This document shows positions 5,337 through 6,721 of a DNA stretch of 6,721 nucleotides, piece by piece. Source of the stretch: Chitinophagaceae bacterium (GTDB taxonomy: Bacteria; Bacteroidota; Bacteroidia; Chitinophagales; Chitinophagaceae); NCBI GenBank assembly GCA_003526435.1, contig DPWF01000357.1, forward strand, positions 1 to 6,721, read 5' to 3'. Positions within the stretch are counted from its first letter, which is position 1, and the number at the start of each line of letters is the position of its first letter. Made by a program: the position numbers and the translations under genes. Below the pieces are notes generated by a model that had not been told where the DNA came from, ran no database searches, and was given only the letters and a program-made list of their open reading frames with translations.

Positions 5337-5720
5337 ATGACCAAGGCCAGCATTGCAACAACAAAATACCGGGTACAACTGGATAATGGAAGGCATTTAT
5401 TTGGTGCGGATGAACCCGAGGAGAAAGGCGGACAGGATACAGCTCCGGCACCCGATGAATTGTTGGAAGCATCGCTGGCCAGTTGTACTGCTATTACACT
5501 GCGTATGTATGCAGACAGAAAACAGTGGAACCTGGAACAGGTGGAAGTAGAAGTAAACCTTGAAAGAGTAGAAGGCAAAACAGTCTTCACCAGAAACATC
5601 ATACTTAAAGGCAACCTGGAAGAGGAGCAAAAAGAAAGACTCTTACAAATTGCCAAACTCTGCCCCGTCTCCAAAACCCTGAGTGGAACTATCGAAATTA
5701 AAACATCTATAAACACATAG
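5337..5720 (+). CDS. OsmC-family protein
   Basis: This 127-residue protein belongs to the OsmC/Ohr superfamily, dimeric cytoplasmic proteins whose best-known members reduce organic hydroperoxides through two cysteines. Cys50 (in ELLEASLASCTAITLRMYA) and Cys109 (in IAKLCPVSKTLSG) match the paired cysteines of the family. GRHLFGADEP (18-27) and the following GG-x-D and P-x-P-D-ELL segments fit the YhfA-like branch more than true Ohr, so peroxidase activity is likely but not certain. The open frame runs back to a TTG at 5262, but that extension is encoded by the right arm of the inverted word array. The ATG at 5337 is the better start because it gives the usual N-terminus. No Shine-Dalgarno is visible. 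The gene is inferred to belong to the marR cluster. Confidence 0.93.
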   Translation: MTKASIATTKYRVQLDNGRHLFGADEPEEKGGQDTAPAPDELLEASLASCTAITLRMYADRKQWNLEQVEVEVNLERVEGKTVFTRNIILKGNLEEEQKERLLQIAKLCPVSKTLSGTIEIKTSINT

Positions 5721-5721
5721 A

Positions 5722-5813
5722 TCTCCGCGTAAACTCCGTTATCTCCCTTCTCTGCGGTGAACATTCGCATAGGTTCACCGCAGAGAAGGAAGTAAGCAGA
5801 GTTTTCGCAGAGA
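5722..5813 (+). repeat. 92-base imperfect hairpin after the OsmC-family gene
   Basis: Arms 5722-5762 and 5773-5813 are inverted copies matching at about 34 of 41 positions, around a 10-base loop. The inner 17 pairs (5746-5762 with 5773-5789, including CTGCGGTGAAC) are perfect. The element starts two bases after the stop. It is built from C/T-rich words such as CTCCGCG, CTCCG and CTCTGCGG, but without a strict 7-base period. It has no U tract. It looks like a dispersed intergenic repeat or a 3' mRNA barrier. Confidence 0.85.
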
Positions 5814-5933
5814 GAGAATTTACGATAAACGGAAGAATCGCATAGAAATGATCTGCCACAAGCATTGGAGCAGCATAGAATAGTAGCTTGCATACTGAAC
5901 TGAAGAGAAAGATTATTGTTATTAGAGGATGAA
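5814..5933. other. Spacer without recognisable features
   Basis: Between the long hairpin and the ATGG-word array I see no gene, clear promoter or terminator. No TAnnTTTG element precedes the flavoprotein gene, so it probably depends on transcription from upstream, unless a degenerate promoter is missed. Confidence 0.5.
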
Positions 5934-5961
5934 CTATGGACCATAGACCATGGACCATGAT
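5934..5961 (+). repeat. Array of four 7-base words before the flavoprotein gene
   Basis: CTATGGA (5934), CCATAGA (5941), CCATGGA (5948) and CCATGAT (5955) follow in 7-base steps. Because the words are nearly self-complementary, neighbours form small palindromes, for example CTATGG-A-CCATAG at 5934-5946. Two in-frame ATG codons inside the array (5936 and 5957) can mislead start prediction for the next gene. Confidence 0.7.
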
Positions 5962-5986
5962 CTACTCCTCCCCAAACTTGCAAAAA

Positions 5987-6550
5987 ATGAACATAGAAAT
6001 TATAGCTGGAAGTCCCAGAACAAATAGTGTAACCCATCGGCTGGCATTATTCTTACAAAAACACCTGACTGCCACCACACAGCACCAGGTAAATATTATT
6101 GATGTACGCGACTGGAAATTACCCTTACTCGAAAAGGTATTTTCATCGGTAGAAGCTACGCCAGAAGCATTTAAACCACTGGCTGAAAGAATGTTTGCGG
6201 CAGATGCCTTTATACTGGTAACACCGGAATACAATGGTAGTTATTCACCTGCATTGCAGAATCTGATGGATCATTTCCCCAAACAGGCACATAAGCCTTT
6301 TGGATTGGTTACGGCCTCAACGGGGGCCATGGGTGGAATGAGGGCCAGCCAGCAATTATTGCTGTTAGTGCCCGCTCTCTTTGGTATTACATCGCCCTAT
6401 ATGCTGGTAACACCCTTTGTAGATAAGAAATTCAATGAAGAGGGCGAATTGATAGATGGTTCTTTTAGCAAGTCTATAGACCTGTTTACCAATGAGTTCC
6501 TTTGGCTGGCCGAAACCCTGAGACCGGAATTGAGTACGGCTTACAATTAA
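5987..6550 (+). CDS. NAD(P)H-dependent FMN reductase-family flavoprotein
   Basis: This 187-residue protein has a flavodoxin-like fold of the FMN_red family (SsuE, chromate reductase and azoreductase relatives), soluble enzymes that use NAD(P)H to reduce flavin, quinones, chromate or azo dyes. The phosphate-binding loop GSPRTNS (8-14) follows the first strand MNIEIIA. PEYNGSYSPALQNLMD (80-95) is the second flavin-binding and family signature. STGAMGGMRA (111-120) forms the third loop near the flavin. The frame extends upstream to the ATG at 5936, but that adds residues encoded by the 7-base word array. The ATG at 5987 is preferred because it begins the first beta strand as in family members. 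It is the last gene before a strong terminator. In this setting two-electron quinone reduction is a sensible guess; the substrate is not readable from the sequence. Confidence 0.93.
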   Translation: MNIEIIAGSPRTNSVTHRLALFLQKHLTATTQHQVNIIDVRDWKLPLLEKVFSSVEATPEAFKPLAERMFAADAFILVTPEYNGSYSPALQNLMDHFPKQAHKPFGLVTASTGAMGGMRASQQLLLLVPALFGITSPYMLVTPFVDKKFNEEGELIDGSFSKSIDLFTNEFLWLAETLRPELSTAYN

Positions 6551-6561
6551 CTTTATAAAAC

Positions 6562-6594
6562 GTGGCGGAGTTGTTAACTTCGCCACTTCTTTTT
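6562..6594 (+). terminator. Intrinsic terminator after the flavoprotein gene
   Basis: GTGGCGGAGTT (6562-6572) pairs with AACTTCGCCAC (6576-6586), 11 bp with one G-T wobble and a nominal 3-base loop, followed by TTCTTTTT (6587-6594). It closes the cluster 11 bases after the stop codon. It ends only 10 bases before the purF ATG, so purF needs either a promoter upstream of the hairpin or readthrough. Confidence 0.88.
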
Positions 6595-6604
6595 AAAATA
6601 TATC

Positions 6605-6721
6605 ATGAGCGACGAGATCAAACACGAATGTGGGCTCGCCTATATTCGACTCCGTAAACCTTTCTCTTATTATCAGCAAAAGCATGGAACGGTAACCTAC
6701 GGCCTCAACAAGCTGTACCTG
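6605..6721 (+). CDS. purF: Amidophosphoribosyltransferase, N-terminal part (3' truncated by the window)
   Basis: Thirty-nine codons are visible, starting at ATG 6605 and open to the window edge. The protein begins MSDEIKHECGLAYIRLRKP and continues YGLNKLYL, which I recognise as the Bacteroidota form of PurF, the first committed enzyme of purine synthesis (PRPP plus glutamine to phosphoribosylamine). Cys9 in ECG corresponds to the N-terminal nucleophile of the Ntn glutaminase domain, so the first eight residues would be a short propeptide removed on maturation. The phosphoribosyltransferase domain lies outside the window. The ATG has no Shine-Dalgarno; the leader after the terminator is only ten A/T-rich bases. 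Recognition rests on a short stretch but the motif position is characteristic. Confidence 0.85.
   Translation, partial: MSDEIKHECGLAYIRLRKPFSYYQQKHGTVTYGLNKLYL

Noticed and set aside
590..5961. CRISPR array
   Set aside because: The repeats are 7-base degenerate words without 20-40-base repeats or unique spacers of equal length, and no cas genes are present.
5318..6037. 239-codon open frame on the minus strand
   Set aside because: It lies antisense to the OsmC-family gene and the start of the flavoprotein gene, passes through the long hairpin and word array, and its translation shows no recognisable domain.

Overview
This window most likely comes from a Bacteroidota chromosome, probably family Chitinophagaceae. 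The evidence is the protein flavour (IF-2 C-terminus, a SurA-type parvulin with an A|Q signal-peptide junction, a PurF N-terminus beginning MSDEIKHECG), a promoter that fits the Bacteroidota form (TTTG, then TAnnTTTG), A/T-rich leaders, and an almost complete lack of Shine-Dalgarno sequences. Family level is inferred, not proven. Every gene reads on the + strand and none looks broken.

Layout. The window opens inside infB (to 589). An array of 7-base words follows, folding into a terminator-like hairpin, and then a secreted SurA-like peptidyl-prolyl isomerase (752-2143). A 306-base spacer carries a second word array, a small hairpin and a strong intrinsic terminator (2294-2332). Next comes a six-gene cluster: a MarR regulator (2450-2908), a YhhW-like pirin (2960-3679), a classical pirin (3681-4553), a YceI-family protein (4655-5182), an OsmC-family protein (5337-5720) and an NAD(P)H-dependent FMN reductase-family flavoprotein (5987-6550). 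A second intrinsic terminator (6562-6594) ends it. The first 39 codons of purF close the window.

How the genes may work together. A 10-2-10 palindrome (2922-2943) lies between marR and the first pirin. A degenerate copy (2422-2440) sits inside the marR promoter and a half-site lies at 2338-2347. This suggests that the MarR protein represses itself and the enzymes downstream. The enzymes (two cupin dioxygenase-like pirins, a thiol peroxidase-like OsmC protein, a flavin reductase, a lipocalin-like YceI) fit a response to quinones, phenolics, peroxides or other electrophiles. The inducer cannot be read from the sequence.

The most unusual non-coding feature is in the spacers. Five of them carry short arrays of degenerate words with strict 7-base spacing, each spacer with its own word. 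Three of these are arranged as inverted repeats and begin at or within 4 bases of a stop codon. A sixth element, a long hairpin after the OsmC-family gene, has the same placement but no 7-base period.
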